A stretch of 64,000 bases of DNA from Nemertoderma westbladi (GCA_032718475.1 JAUCBJ010001302.1:18887-82886), one strand, 5' to 3'; positions 11,880 through 24,566 are shown, counted from the first letter of the stretch. Notes: generated by a model from the sequence alone, not told the origin. Translations and numbers: made by a program.

Positions 11880-12188
11880 AAGTGCATGAGTCGTGTGTGT
11901 AGTGTAGTGTATGTGAGTATTACAAGTACATGAGTCGTGTGTGTAGTGTAGTGTATGTGAGTATTACAAGTGCATGAGTCGTGTGTGTAGTGTAGTGTAT
12001 GTGAGTATTACAAGTACATGAGTCGTGTGTGTAGTGTAGTGTATGTGAGTATTACAAGTGCATGAGTCGTGTGTGTAGTGTAGTGTATGTGAGTATTACA
12101 AGTGCATGAGTCGTGTGTGTAGTGTAGTGTATGTGAGTATTACAAGAGCATGAGTCGTGTGTGTAGTGTAGTGTATGTGAGTATTACA
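11880..12188. repeat. 44-bp minisatellite, seven copies, just upstream of exon 2
   Basis: Seven almost identical 44-bp units (AGTGCATGAGTCGTGTGTGT, then AGTGTAGTGTATGTGAGTAT, then TACA) end 90 bp before the exon 2 acceptor. Differences are single bases (AGTACATGAG, AGAGCATGAG). Confidence 0.9.
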
Positions 12189-12278
12189 AAACGGTATTGC
12201 AAAATTATAAATGGTTGTTTACAGTATATTATAAATTTATATATACATTCCTTATATATATATATACATTTTAAACAG

Positions 12279-12392
12279 CATTAATTGAACAAGGATATCA
12301 TTATCCTGCAATGGATGGTTGTATGGGCAGGATTAATGTCTATCGGCTGAGGTGGTACAAGTATTTCGTTAATGATTTTGATGATCCTCCAG
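12279..12392 (+). CDS. Probable exon 2 of the ZnT-like zinc transporter
   Basis: The acceptor TTTTAAACAG|CA at 12278/12279 and the donor CCAG|GTGACT at 12392/12393 enclose 114 nt that are open in the needed frame. It starts with the last two bases of a codon and ends with the first base of one. This matches both candidate first exons (phase 1) and exon 3 (which needs one upstream base; G+TA gives Val). The peptide reads LIEQGYHYPAMDGCMGRINV, continues YRLRWYKYFVN and ends in an acidic DFDDPP. This is the cytosolic segment expected just before the HCH motif at the start of exon 3. The donor is not a strong consensus, and homology does not help in this variable region, so assignment rests on phase and open frame. 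Confidence 0.6.
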
Positions 12393-12840
12393 GTGACTTT
12401 TTATAAAAAATGTTTTCTTTATAATAAACGCTATTAGTTCCCACTACATTTTAGTTGAACTGTACATGTACTGTACAATATATAAAATACAAAAATCCTA
12501 TTTGACGATTTTATGATACAACAGCAGAAGGCATAATATACTTCAAGTTCACGTTTTTTACCTGTAAGCTCCAGAAATCTTACATGTTCATTGTTCAAAG
12601 GCAAGTGTCAGATGAACTGTTGAGTAAATGGCACAGCACAACCCAACCCTCTTTTTTGGAATTTTCAACAAATGTTAACAACTATATATTAACCAGTATC
12701 TTAATTAATTTTACCTCAATAGTCAATATTCACAATCAATACTTTTACAAATTTAGATTTTTCCTTGTATGCCAGCCAGCTTCTTTGACTTTGTCTTATT
12801 TGTTCTATACGACCACTTTGATTAGTAGTTTAGAAATTAT
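12393..12840. other. Intronic AT-rich stretch
   Basis: An open frame on + (12584-12895) runs from here into the adjacent TIR element. It has no domain or splice support and is treated as chance. Confidence 0.45.
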
Positions 12841-13689
12841 TATATGTGGCTGGCCACGAGAAAAGGGACCTTATGTCACCGGAGGTCGATTTTGAGTTAT
12901 TAGGCCTATGAGATGCAGAATTTTCCAGAGATTTTAACAAAAAAAACGGTGTCTCAATATCTATTTCCAAAAAAAAGTTATAGCGATTTATGTGAAGGTG
13001 AATCGGGTAGCAAAAAAATTTTTATTAATAGCGGTTATAATAAGCGATTATTAAAAAAAATGGAAAATATTAATAATATCATAGCAATTCTTACTATATA
13101 GTTAGGCAGCTCAATGTTATTCGGCTTTTTATACAACTTTTAACACTTTGAAACTATTAATATTGTTCATGAACTATTTTAAAAAAAATTTTGCAAAATT
13201 TTCAAAAAAACATGTAACCAAAAAAAATTTTTTTTTATTTAAAATTTTTTCAAAAAGATAAATTTTTTTAACAAAATTTAAAATTATTTGTATTTTGAAT
13301 TCTTTATTGGGATTACAAAATTTAAGAACTAACGAAGATAAATTAAGAAAATGACAGCCATATTGCATTTAAAAAATAACTGTAGGCCTACAGTACCTAC
13401 ATATTACAGTAGTACAATTACAATTTATTACAGTCCTAAATTCAGACATGAAAACCCTAAGACAGTGTTATATACAACACTGCAACATCTTATATTGCTT
13501 CCTGTAATTAGTTATTTCCTAGGTATATTGAATATCAGAACCAATTTGAATTTCCCTCATCGTTTTATACATTTCTAAATTGATAATCCAATTAAATTTG
13601 TTCAAAAATAGAGGGAAACTTTAAACGCGATTATCTCAGAATCAGGTTTTGCGACATAAGGTCCCTTTTCTCGTGGCCAGCCACATATA
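12841..13689. mobile_element. TA-flanked TIR element, 849 bp, perfect 37-bp TIRs
   Basis: Bases 12841-12877 and 13653-13689 are perfect inverted copies (outer TATATGTGGCTGGCCACGAG). If the first TA is the target duplication, the element begins TATGTGG and ends CCACATA within TA dinucleotides, as in Tc1/mariner-type insertions. The interior is extremely A/T rich and carries no transposase. It holds only small frames such as 12913-13101 (62 codons, lysine-rich). It is a non-autonomous copy. Confidence 0.75.
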
Positions 13690-15559
13690 CTGTCTTAATG
13701 ATCTTCTCTTAATAGTAGTTGTATTGTGGGGCGAGCCATGAAAATGGCGGAGCTTTAGCAAACTGAAGTGAAGTTGTTGAAGTGAAAATATGTAGGCATC
13801 AATCAATAGGGCCAAAAGTTAGGATTTTTGAAGCTCAACAGTCTCCCGCTAGGGCTACATGTCTAAAGCCGCTAAAGGGCTAAATGTATGAAAGTGAATA
13901 CCTTCCACCGTTTCCTTGATTTTAATCCGTATATGTCTGAAATTAAACGTGTTATTTATTATAATTGGTTAGGGGACATCTGCTTATATTTTAAATTTAA
14001 TTGTTTTGAGTTAACACTTAACATAAGTTTCTGCTACGTTCTGTGCGATGCCCCACTTCGTGTAAGTTGTGGGCAACGGAGACGCATTAATAATAATTTA
14101 TTTAACACTATATTACTGGATGCAAAGCGATGTATATATATTTACTTAGCCTCAGCTCACGTCTATGGTATAATGAGACGTGACACACTCCATATCGTAG
14201 CAGAATTGACGCAACATTATTACTTAAATATTCATATTGAAATATGTAATTCATATATGCAGCTGTAATATTTACGTGATGAGCGTTACATTTTGACAAC
14301 AGTAAATTAGGATAAAATATACCCGGGCAGCTTCTGAATATTCATGGTAGGTTATTTAATAGCCATGAATATATCCTTAAAATCATATTCTTGTGATAAT
14401 ATTTATACAATACAATGTATATCGCAGATTAAATAGGGCCAGGATTAAATACTCAGCTAATCATTTTGTGAGATAAACAATAAGCAAGCTTTCTAATTAG
14501 TCTGGCTCATAGATGTAATTTACCCTTTCCACGCTGGCTCGAGTAGTGGTGACGTACGTTTGACTGGTTTCCAGCTAGGCAATAGCAAGCACGCCGGCCA
14601 TGCAGGGGTGTGGAGCTGGAAGTATAGGGTATGGAGAGATGGGGCACTTTATTAGTTAATTATGTTTAGATCAATTAAAAACACATTATTAAAGTAAATC
14701 ACTTGAACTAATTAAAAACTATAATGGAGTGGTGTATGTGAATTACAGATGTATAATTCATGCGTGTTGTAATTCATTTACAGTTAGGTCAATCTACTGA
14801 TTTACTGGGGTTGTGAGTGGATCAAAATTCGCCGTCATAGGAACAAGTTCGCAAACGATTTGTGAGTGAGACAGACTAATTAATTTTCATAAGAACAAAG
14901 TTCGCAAAAATAGGAAGAAAGATCGCTGTGAATTTTACAAAATTCTCATTTTCACGTTTTAGGAACAAAGTTCATTAGCTTTGTAACTATTTGCTAGATA
15001 ATTATTAGCTGAAGAACTATTATCTGAATAGCATTCGTTAGGTTAGAGAACTAATTGGCTGCGGAACTATTAGCTGAAAAACAATTTCCTGGATAACTAT
15101 AAGCTGGAGAACTATAGCTGGTTAATTATTAGCTGGATAACTATTAGCTGGGAGCTAATTTCTTCAGGATTGTCCAACTCTTAGGTGGTGAAGGTAAAGT
15201 TCACTATGCACCAGATGCATTAGCATTTTCTAGACTCATCCTAAAAATGAGATGGAGCAATATACGAAGACAATATATGATGATGAAACATCTGAGGAAC
15301 TATGGATGGACCCATCATCGTTGCAATCAACATGATGAATGTCCCGCAACAAAATATTAACTATCGTCATAGCATAAATATGTATATTACATAGCAAATT
15401 CGAAATGGGTTTCCAGAACATAAGGTTTAACTGGACATAAAAATGTGACCTTATTGGAGCGCACATGCAGATCTAAGTTTATACTTTACAGCAGGGTTAA
15501 TATTAAAAGGTCGCCAAGTAGTTATACCAAAAAATTAACGAAGAAAGGTAACGGAACAA
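13690..15559. other. Intronic stretch with a degenerate ~17-bp repeat
   Basis: A 126-codon frame at 13888-14268 starts on ATG but shows no recognisable domain, is Cys/Tyr/Leu-rich at random and has no splice support. From 14980 to 15150 a degenerate repeat of type GGATAACTATTAGCTG occurs about eight times. No exon is recognised. Confidence 0.45.
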
Positions 15560-15661
15560 CTGCATGCTGCACACAATGGTCAGACTGCATGCTGCACATA
15601 ATGGACAAACTGCATGCTGCTCACAATGGTCAGACTGCTTGCTGCACACAATGGTCAGACA
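15560..15661. repeat. 25-bp tandem repeat, four copies
   Basis: Four units of type ACTGCATGCTGCACACAATG plus GTCAG with 1-3 changes each. The frame through it (15445-15819) has no other protein character. Confidence 0.85.
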
Positions 15662-15844
15662 AAGACTATAGAAAGGGCTGTCAGTGTCGGTTTGGTGTCC
15701 GATTATGTGAAATTACATATTACATTATAGAGAAGAGTGTTACTGTGCAGAATTCCGTCCATTCGAATTCAAAGAACCACAATAACACCACACCCCGGCA
15801 ACAAAACCCATGCAGATAATGCACCCTGACATTGGTAGCCAGCC

Positions 15845-16306
15845 ATAAAACAACAAGAATATCAGTTAGAAAAAATCTGGAGCTCTTATATTATAACGCC
15901 CGTTCGTATATTAATATACTTAAATGTTACTAGTTAGTTACATTTAACTTGAAGTAACATTTAAGTTGTTAGGTGGCACGGTTCGCTACTTATGTATTCA
16001 TCAGTCAGTGTCAGTATGTAGCCCCGAACTACATGGGGTTGTCTGGTGCCACTCTGGTGTATCATGTCTGTATGTAGTAGGCTTATACGGGTGTGTAGTT
16101 TTTTTAGCGTTAGTTTAGTTGGTTTTATATTTTGGATATTTTTGTGGCGGGTACCTATGACCCTGAAGATGTCCCGAGGGGTGAAATTGATTGGTCGGTA
16201 GCGGTGATGGTTGATATAACTAACTAGTAACATTTAAGTATATTAATATACGAATGGGCGTTGTAAAGGCTCCAGATTTGTTCTAACTGATATCCTGTTG
16301 TTTTAT
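15845..16306. mobile_element. ~460-bp TIR element (MITE-like)
   Basis: About 95 bp at the left (ATAAAACAACAAGAATATCA and onward to ACTAGTTAGTTA) returns inverted at 16218-16306 with a few differences. Shared blocks are AATCTGGAGC, AACGCCCRTTCGTATATTAA and TACTTAAATGTTACTAGTTA. The centre has a 91-codon minus frame without known domains. No clear target duplication is seen. Confidence 0.7.
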
Positions 16307-16466
16307 ACGTTATGAACTCCCTGCAGTCGGCATGTCGTTTCCTGAATAACTTTAATATTGGTAGCCATGGCGGAAATAAATTTTTGATCACAACAGATGG
16401 GCCCATGTGAACTTTCCCAGAGTGACCAGGAAAGTCGAAATAAAATGGGTCAACATTTGTTTAAAG

Positions 16467-16805
16467 GGGTGGGTGGGTGGCTTGGTCGGTCGGTTGGTCG
16501 GTGGGAAGGTGGGAATGTAGGAAGTTGGGAATGTGGGAAGGTGGATGGGAATGTGGGAATGCGGGAAGGTGGATGGGAATTTGGGAAGGATGGTGCGAAT
16601 GTAGGAAGATGGTTATGTGGGAAGTTGGGTGGGAATGTAGGAAGATGGGAAGGTGGGTGGGAATGTAGGAAGATGGGAATGTGGGAAGATGGGAAGGTGG
16701 ATGGGAATTTCGGAAGGTCGGTGGGAATGTAGGAAGATGGGAATGTGGGAAGTTGGATGAGAATGTGGGTAGGTGAGTGGGAATGTAGGAAGATGAGAAT
16801 ATGGG
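16467..16805. repeat. G-rich arm of the GGGAAGGTGGG / CCCACATTCCC satellite, inverted orientation
   Basis: On the + strand this block reads GGTGGGAATGTAGGAAGATG and similar, i.e. the reverse complement of the large array that starts 75 bp further on. The two orientations are separated by one relic copy of the ACCAATTGAGGGAAAGGAGC repeat (16821-16880). Confidence 0.85.
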
Positions 16806-16879
16806 AACGTTGTTTTTACCTACCAATTGAGGGAAAGGAGCAGGTTACAGCAACGGGCTTTTCTATCCAAACAATATAC

Positions 16880-19400
16880 ATTGTTATTCACATCTTCCCA
16901 CATTTCCATCAACCTTCCCACCTCCCTACAATCCTATGAACATTCCCATCTTCCCACCCAGCCACCATCCCATATTCCCATCCACCTCCCTACATTCCCA
17001 TCATCCTACATTCCTATCATCCATCTTTCCACATTCCCATCCACCTTCCCATCTTCCTACATTACCATCCACCTTCCCACATTCTCATACATCTTTCCAC
17101 ATTCCCATCCACCTTCCCACATTCCCATCTTCCTACATTCCCATCCACTTTCCCACATTCCCATCCACCTTCCCATCTTCCCACATTCCCGTCCAACTTC
17201 ACACATTCCCATCTTCCTCATTCCCTCCCACTTTCCACATTCCCATCTTCCCACATTCCCATCCACCTTCCCAAATTATCATCTTCCCACATTCCCATCT
17301 TCCTACATTCTCACCCACCTTCCCATCTTCCTACATTCCCATCCACCTTCCCATCTTTATACATTCCCATCCACCTTCCCATCTTCCCACATTCCCGTCC
17401 AACTTCACACATTCCCATCTTCCTCATTCCCTCCCACTTTCCACATTCCCATCTTCCCACATTCCCATCCACCTTCCCAAATTATCATCTTCCCACATTC
17501 CCATCTTCCTACATTCTCACCCACCTTCCCATCTTCCTACATTCCCATCCACCTTCCCATCTTTATACATTCCCATCCACCTTCCCACATTCCCATCAAC
17601 CTTCCCAAATTCCCATCCACCTTCCCACATTCCCATCTCCCTACATTCTCATCCACCTTCCTATCTTCCCATCTTCCTACAATCCCACACACCTTCCCAC
17701 ATTCCCATCCACCTCCCCATAATCCCACATTCCCATCCACCTTCCCACATTCCCATCTTCCCACATTCCCATCCACCTTCCCACATTCCTCATTCCCACC
17801 CACCTTCCCACATTCCCATCCACCTTCCCACATTCCCACACACCTTCCCACATTCCCATCCACCTCCCCATATTCCCACATTCCCATCCACCTTCCCACA
17901 TTCTCATCTTCCTACATTCCCATCCATCTTCCCACATTCCCATCTTCCCACATTCCCATCCACCTTCCCACATTCTCATATTCCTACATTCCCATCCATC
18001 TTCCCACATTCCCATCTTCCCACATTCCTATCTTCCAACATTCTCATCTTCCCACATTCCCATCTTCCTACATTACCATCCACCTTCCCACATTCTCATC
18101 CATCTTACCATCTTCCCACATTCCCAGCTTCCTACATTCCCATCCACTCCCACATTCCCATCTTCCTACATTCCAATCCACCTTCCCACATTCCCATCTT
18201 CCCACATTCCCATCTTGCCACATTCCCATCTTCCTCATTCCCACCCACCTTCCCACATTCCCATCCACCTTCCCATCTCCCCACATTCCCATCCACCTTC
18301 CCACATTCCCATCTTCCTACATTCCCATCTTCCCACATTCCCAACCACCTTCCCATCTTCCCACATACCCACCCACCTTCCCATCTTCCCACATTCCCAT
18401 CCAACTTCCCATCTTCCTCATTCCCTCCCACCTTTTCACATTCCCATCTTCCCACATTCCCATCCACATTCCCAAATTCTCATCTTCCCACATTCCCATC
18501 TTCCTACATTCTCCCATCCACCTTCCCATATTCTCACATTCCCATATACCTTCCTATCTTCCCACATCCCCATCTTCCCACATTCCCACACACCTTCCCA
18601 CATTCCCATCCACCTCCCCATATTCCCACATTCCCATCCACCTTCCCACATTCTCATCTTCCTACATTCCCATCCATCTTCCCACATTCCCATCTTCCCA
18701 CATTCCCATCTTCCCACATTCCCATCTTCCCACATTCCCATCTTCCCACATTCTCATCTTCCTACATTCCCATCCATCTTCCCACATTCCCATCCATCTT
18801 CCCACATTCCCATCTTCCTACATTCCCATCTTCCCACATTCCCATCCATCTTCCCACATTCCCATCTTCCTACATTCCCATCCACCTTCCCACATTCTCA
18901 TCCATCTTACCATCTTCCCACATTCCCAGCTTCCTACATTCCCATCCACCTTCCCACATTCTCATCTTCCTACATTCCAATCCACATTCTCATCTTCCCA
19001 CATTCCCATCTTCCTCATTCCCACCCACCTTCCCACATTCCCATCCACCTTCCCATCTACCCACATTCCCATCCACCTTCCCACATTCCCATCTTCCTAC
19101 ATTCCCATCTTCCCACATTCCCATCCACCTTCCCATCTTCCCACATTCCCATCCAACTTCCCATCTTCCTCATTCCCTCCCACCTTTTCACATTCCCATC
19201 TTCCCACATTCCCATCCACATTCCCAAATTCTCATCTTCCCACATTCCCATCTTCCTACATTCTCCCATCCACCTTCCCATATTCTCACATTCCCATCCA
19301 CCTTCCCACATTCCCATCTTCCCACATTCCCATCCACCCACATTCCCATCTTAACCCACCTTCCCACCCACCCACCCACCTTCCCTTCCCTTCCCACCCA
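16880..19400. repeat. C-rich minisatellite array 1 (16- and 20-bp units)
   Basis: About 2.5 kb of units CCCACATTCCCATCTT and CCCACATTCCCATCCACCTT with TTCCTACATT variants. It is strongly pyrimidine on +. Long open frames on both strands (Pro/His/Ser/Thr-rich on +, Gly/Trp/Met-rich on -) simply follow from the stop-free unit and are not genes. Longer segments are repeated inside: 17190-17400 resembles 17390-17590, and 18360-18530 resembles 19130-19290. Confidence 0.95.
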
Positions 19401-19493
19401 CCGACCTTCTCACTCAACGTCCGACCGACTGATCAACAGACCATCCCCCCTCAAAAAAGAGGACTTCGCGCAGCACGTGAATACCAAAACACC

Positions 19494-19631
19494 CCCATGT
19501 GAAGTTTCCCAGACTGTTTGGGAAGATGGTCGAAAATACGAAAGTTGCCTAATGATAGTGAATGGGCCAAATTCCTTTTCGATGTGTTTTTTTTTCGCTG
19601 GGAATGGGAATCATGGGAAGCTTCACATGGG
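19494..19631. mobile_element. Small TIR element (138 bp), copy 1
   Basis: CCCATGTGAAGTTTCCCA at the left returns inverted as TGGGAAGCTTCACATGGG at the right. The same element lies at 21993-22131, and a relic of the left end occurs near 16400 (CCCATGTGAACTTTCCCAGA). Confidence 0.6.
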
Positions 19632-19719
19632 CGAACAGATGAGTATTCAGGTTGGATCTCTGTGTATGAATGTGTAGAGCAAACACTGATACGAAAGCAA
19701 TCTGTAGAAAACTCACAAT

Positions 19720-20097
19720 GGGTTTCGTGATTACTGATTATTGTTCACCCAAAACCGGAGGCCCACCATTCAATAGCGGCGAGCTCAACAATTTTCTGAA
19801 ATCATGGGGGGGGGGGGGGTAGATAACGATATATCCTCTCTCCACCTCCCACAAACAATGGATGTGCAGAAAATGCAGTAAAGCAAGCCAAGAAACTCAT
19901 TAAATGTTGCTGGAATTAAAAAGCTGGTAGCATAGAAATGGGTAGTTTTTTGTAGGTTCTACTTGCTATTGGGCTACTTGCTTGCTGCTTGCTATTCAGA
20001 TTGGGCTGGAGGAGAGTCACCAGCAGAAATAATGTTTGGACGCAAAATTAAAGAATCCAAGGGCGCAATTCCGAGACTAAGAAACGTCAGATATTCG
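19720..20097 (+). pseudogene. Ty3/Gypsy retrotransposon integrase fragment, copy 1
   Basis: In shifting frames the sequence encodes pieces of a Ty3/Gypsy-type integrase: GGPPFNSGELNNFLKSW (near 19757-19810), then NNGCAENAVKQAKKLIKCC (19854-19910), then ESPAEIMFGRKIKE (20013-20057). These match the order of the end of the integrase catalytic core and the SPAE..FGR segment that follows. A poly-G run and frame breaks show it is dead. It is cut off at 20097, where C-rich array 2 starts. Confidence 0.75.
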
Positions 20098-21900
20098 TAC
20101 ATCTTCCTACATTCCCACACACCTTCCCACATTCACATCCACCTCCCCATATTCCCACATTCCCATCCACCTTCCCACATTCTCATCTTCCTACATTCCC
20201 ATCCATCTTCCCACATTCCCATCTTCCCACATTCCCATCTTCTCACATTCCCATCCACCTTCCCATCTTCCTACTTTGCCATCCACCTTCCCACATTCTC
20301 ATCCATCTTACCATCTTCCCACATTCCCATCCACCTTCCCACATTCCCAGCTTCCTACATTCTCATCCACTTTCCCACATTCCCATATTCCTACATTCCA
20401 ATCCACCTTCCCACATTCCCATCTTCCCACATTCCCATCTTGCCACATTCCCATCTTCATCATTCCCACCCACATTCCCATCCACCTTCCCACATTCCCA
20501 TCTCCCTACATTCCCATCTTCCCAAATTCCCATACACCTTCCCATCTTCCCACATTCCCATCCATCTTCCCACATTCCCATCTTCCTCATTCCCTCCCAC
20601 CTTTCCACATTCCCATATTCCCACATTCACATCCACATTCCCCAATTCTCATCTTCCCACATTACCATCTTCCTACATTCTCACCCACCTTCCCATCTTC
20701 CTACATTCCCATCCACCTTCCCACATTCCCAGCTTCATACATTCCCATCCACTTTCCCACATTCCCATCTTCCTACATTCCAATCCACCTTCCCACATTC
20801 CCATCTTCCCACATCCCCATCTTGCCACATTCCCATCTTCCTCATTCCCACCCACCTTCCCACATTCCCATCCACCTTCCCATCTCCCCACATTCCCATC
20901 CACCTTCCCACATTCCCATCTTCCTACATTCCCGTCTTCCCACATTCCCATCCACCTGCCCACATTACCATCCACCTTCCCAAATTTTCATCTTCCTACA
21001 TTCCCATCCACCTTCCCACATTCCCATCCACCTTCCCACATTCCCATCCACCTTCCCACATTCCCATCTTCCCACATTCCCATCTTCCCACATTCCCATC
21101 TTCCCACATTCCCGTATTCCTCATTCCCACCCACCTTCCCACATTTCCATCTACCTTCCCACATTCCCATCTTCCTACATTCCCATCCACCTTCCCACAT
21201 TCCCATCTTCCCACATTCCCATCTTCCTACATTCCCATCCACCTTCCCACATTCTGATCTCCCCACATTCCCTTCCACCTTCCTAAATTCCCATCCACCT
21301 TCCCACATTCCCATCTTCCTACATTCCCATCCACCTTCCTATCTTCCCACATTCCCATCTTCATACATTCCCACACACCTTCCCACATTCCCATCCACCT
21401 CACCATATTCCCACATTCCCATCCACCTTCCCACATTCTCATCTTCCTACATTCCCATCCACCTTCCCACATTCCCATCTTCCCACATTCCCGTATTCCT
21501 CATTCCCACCCACTTTCCCACATTCCCATCAACCTCCCCATATTCCTACATTCCCATCTACCTTCCCACATTCCCATCTTCCTACATTCCCATCCACCTT
21601 CCCACATTCCCATCTTCCCACATTATCATCTTCCTACATTCCCACACACCTTCCCACATTCCCATCCACCTTCCCATATTCCCACATTCCCATCCACCTT
21701 CCCACATTCCCATCTTCCTACATTCCCACCTTCCTACATTCCCATCTTCCCATCCACCTTCCCGCATTCCCATCTTCCCACATTCCCATCCACCCACATT
21801 CCCACCCACCCACCTTCCCTTCCCACCCACCCACCTTCCCTTCCCACCCACCCACCTTCCCTTCCCTTCCCACCCACCCACCTTCCCTTCCCACCAACCC
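20098..21900. repeat. C-rich minisatellite array 2
   Basis: About 1.8 kb of the same 16/20-bp CCCACATTCCCATCTT / CCACCTT units as array 1. It ends in a CCCACCCACCTTCCCTT subarray (21795-21900) like the end of array 1 (19345-19400). Long open frames through it are artefacts of the unit. Confidence 0.95.
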
Positions 21901-21992
21901 ACCTTCTCACTCAACGTCCGACCGACTAATCAACAGACCATCCCCCCTCAAAAAAAGACGACTTCGCGCAGCACGTGAATCCCAAAACACCC

Positions 21993-22131
21993 CCCATGTG
22001 AAGTTTCCCAGACAGTTTGGAAAGATGGTCGAAAATACGAAAGTTGCCTAATGATAGTGAATGGGCCAAATTCCTTTTCGATGTGTTTTTTTTTTTGCTG
22101 GGAATGGGAATCCTAGGAAACTTCACATGGG
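21993..22131. mobile_element. Small TIR element, copy 2
   Basis: Second copy of the CCCATGTGAAGTTTCCCA-bounded sequence, carried along by the segmental duplication. Confidence 0.6.
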
Positions 22132-22224
22132 CGAACAGATGAGTATTCAGGTTGGATGTCTGTGTATGAATGTGTAGAGCAAACACTGATACGAAAGCAA
22201 TCTGTAGAAAACTCACAATGGGTT

Positions 22225-22734
22225 TCGTGATTACTGATTATTGTTCACCCAAAACCGGAGGCCCACCATTTAATAGCGGCGAGCTCAACAATTTTCTGAA
22301 ATCATGGGGGGGTAGATAACGATATATCCTCTCTCCACCTCCCACAAACAATGGATGTGCAGAAAATGCAGTAAAGCAAGCCAAGAAACTCATTAAATGT
22401 TGCTGGAATGAAAAAGCTGGAAGCATAGAAATGGGTAGTTTTTTGTAGGTTCTACTTGCTATTGGGCTACTTGCTATTCAGATTGGGCTGGAGGAGTGTT
22501 ACCAGCAGAAATAATGTTTGGACGCAGAATTAAAGAACCTCTTCCAACCCGTCCAAGTGCGCAATTCCGAGACTAAGAAACGTCAGATATTCGAAATCAA
22601 CGTGCCAACTCTGTGGACGATAGACGAGAAATGAAAAGGAAACAGTATGACGAGGACACAAAACCCTTGGATAGCCTCGCCATTGGCCGTCGCGTTGTTG
22701 TCCAAGATCCAAAATATTAACGGTGGGCGGTACA
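22225..22734 (+). pseudogene. Ty3/Gypsy retrotransposon integrase fragment, copy 2 (longer)
   Basis: This repeats the integrase pieces of copy 1 and runs further. After PAEIMFGRRIKEPLPTRPSA it continues with RREMKRKQYDEDTKPL and GRRVVVQDPKY. That is the usual C-terminal order of Ty3/Gypsy integrases (arm of KxxYDxxxKPL, then a small barrel with VxVQDPK). A TAA follows, and the 36-bp minisatellite begins inside the next segment. Remaining C-terminal coding sequence reappears after the array at about 24567-24640. Confidence 0.75.
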
Positions 22735-24566
22735 GGCACGTTAACAGCACACACATCACACCATGATAGCGGCACGTTAACAGCACACACATCACACCAT
22801 GATAGCGGCACGTTAACAGCACACACATCACACCATGATAGCGGCACGTTAACAGCACACACATCACACCATGATAGCGGCACGTTGACAGCACACACAT
22901 CACACCATGATAGCGGCACGTTAACAGCACACACATCACACCATGATAGCGGCACGTTAACAGCACACACATCACACCATGATAGCGGCACGTTAACAGC
23001 ACACACATCACACCATGATAGCGGCACGTTAACAGCACACACATCACACCATGATAGCGGCACGTTAACAGCACACACATCACACCTTGATAGCGGCACG
23101 TTAACAGCACACACATCACACCATGATAGCGGTACGTTAACAGCAGACACATCACACCATGATAGCGGCACGTTAACAGCACACACATCACACCATGATA
23201 GCGGCACGTTAACAGCACACACATCACACCATGATAGCGGCACGTTAACAGCACACACATCACACCATGATAGCGGCACGTTAACAGCACACACATCACA
23301 CCATGATAGCGGCACGTTAACAGCACACACATCACACCATGATAGCGGCACGTTAACAGCACACACATCACACCATGATAGCGGCACGTTAACAGCACAC
23401 ACATCACACCATGATAGCGGCACGTTAACAGCACACACATCACACCATGATAGCGGCACGTTAACAGCACACACATCACACCATGATAGCGGCACGTTAA
23501 CAGCACACACATCACACCATGATAGCGGCACGTTAACAGCACACACATCACACCATGATAGCGGCACGTTAACAGCACACACATCACACCATGATAGCGG
23601 CACGTTAACAGCACACACATCACACCATGATAGCGGCACGTTAACAGCACACACATCACACCATGATAGCGGCACGTTAACAGCACACACATCACACCTT
23701 GATAGCGGCACGTTAACAGCACACACATCACACCATGATAGCGGTACGTTAACAGCAGACACATCACACCATGATAGCGGCACGTTAACAGCACACACAT
23801 CACACCATGATAGCGGCACGTTAACAGCACACACATCACACCATGATAGCGGCACGTTAACAGCACACACATCACACCATGATAGCGGCACGTTAACAGC
23901 ACACACATCACACCATGATAGCGGCACGTTAACAGCACACACATCACACCATGATAGCGGCACGTTAACAGCACACACATCACACCATGATAGCGGCACG
24001 TTAACAGCACACACATCACACCATGATAGCGGCACGTTAACAGCACACACATCACACCATGATAGCGGCACGTTAACAGCACACACATCACACCATGATA
24101 GCGGCACGTTAACAGCACACACATCACACCATGATAGCGGCACGTTAACAACACACATATCACACCATGATAGCGGCACGTTAACAGCACACACATCACA
24201 CCATGATAGCGGCACGTTAACAACACACACATCACACCATGATAGCGGCACGTTAACAGCACACACATCACACCATGATAGCGGCACGTTAACAGCACAC
24301 ACATCACACCTTGATAGCGGCACGTTAACAGCACACACATCACACCATGATAGCGGTACGTTAACAGCACACACATCACACCATGATAGCGGCACGTTAA
24401 CAGCACACACATCACACCATGATAGCGGCACGTTAACAGCACACACATCACACCATGATAGCGGCACGTTAACAGCACACACATCACACCATGATAGCGG
24501 CACGTTAACAGCACACACATCACACCATGACAGAGGCACGTTAACAGCACACACATCACACCATGA
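22735..24566. repeat. 36-bp minisatellite, ~51 copies, with 17-mer higher-order repeats
   Basis: The unit CACGTTAACAGCACACACAT plus CACACCATGATAGCGG has 36 bases, or 12 codons, so it is open in several frames (GTLTAHTSHHDS on +; CAVNVPLSWCDV and CVLLTCRYHGVM on -). These frames are not taken as genes. Marker variants (ACCTTGAT near 23086, 23698 and 24310; GCAGACAC near 23146 and 23758) recur every 612 bp, i.e. every 17 units. Copies are otherwise almost identical, which indicates recent expansion. Confidence 0.95.

Larger units (their letters stand above)
19405..20097. repeat. Duplicated flank, copy 1 (~690 bp)
   Basis: This segment follows array 1 and is nearly identical to 21900-22591, which follows array 2. 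The array plus this flank therefore forms a ~2.5-kb segmental tandem duplication. Copy 1 lacks about 20 bp of the copy 2 sequence near 20055 and has a longer poly-G run at 19807-19820. Confidence 0.85.

Noticed and set aside
13888-14268. 126-codon frame as a small gene
   Set aside because: No domain, splice support or codon signal; consistent with chance in AT-rich intron.
16827-19677. Very long open frames (about 890-910 codons, Pro/His/Ser-rich) across C-rich array 1
   Set aside because: The repeat unit lacks stop codons in several frames on both strands; composition follows the unit and there is no independent protein signal.
19963-21978. 671-codon frame across C-rich array 2
   Set aside because: Only the first ~40 codons have protein character (Gypsy integrase remnant); the rest is satellite.
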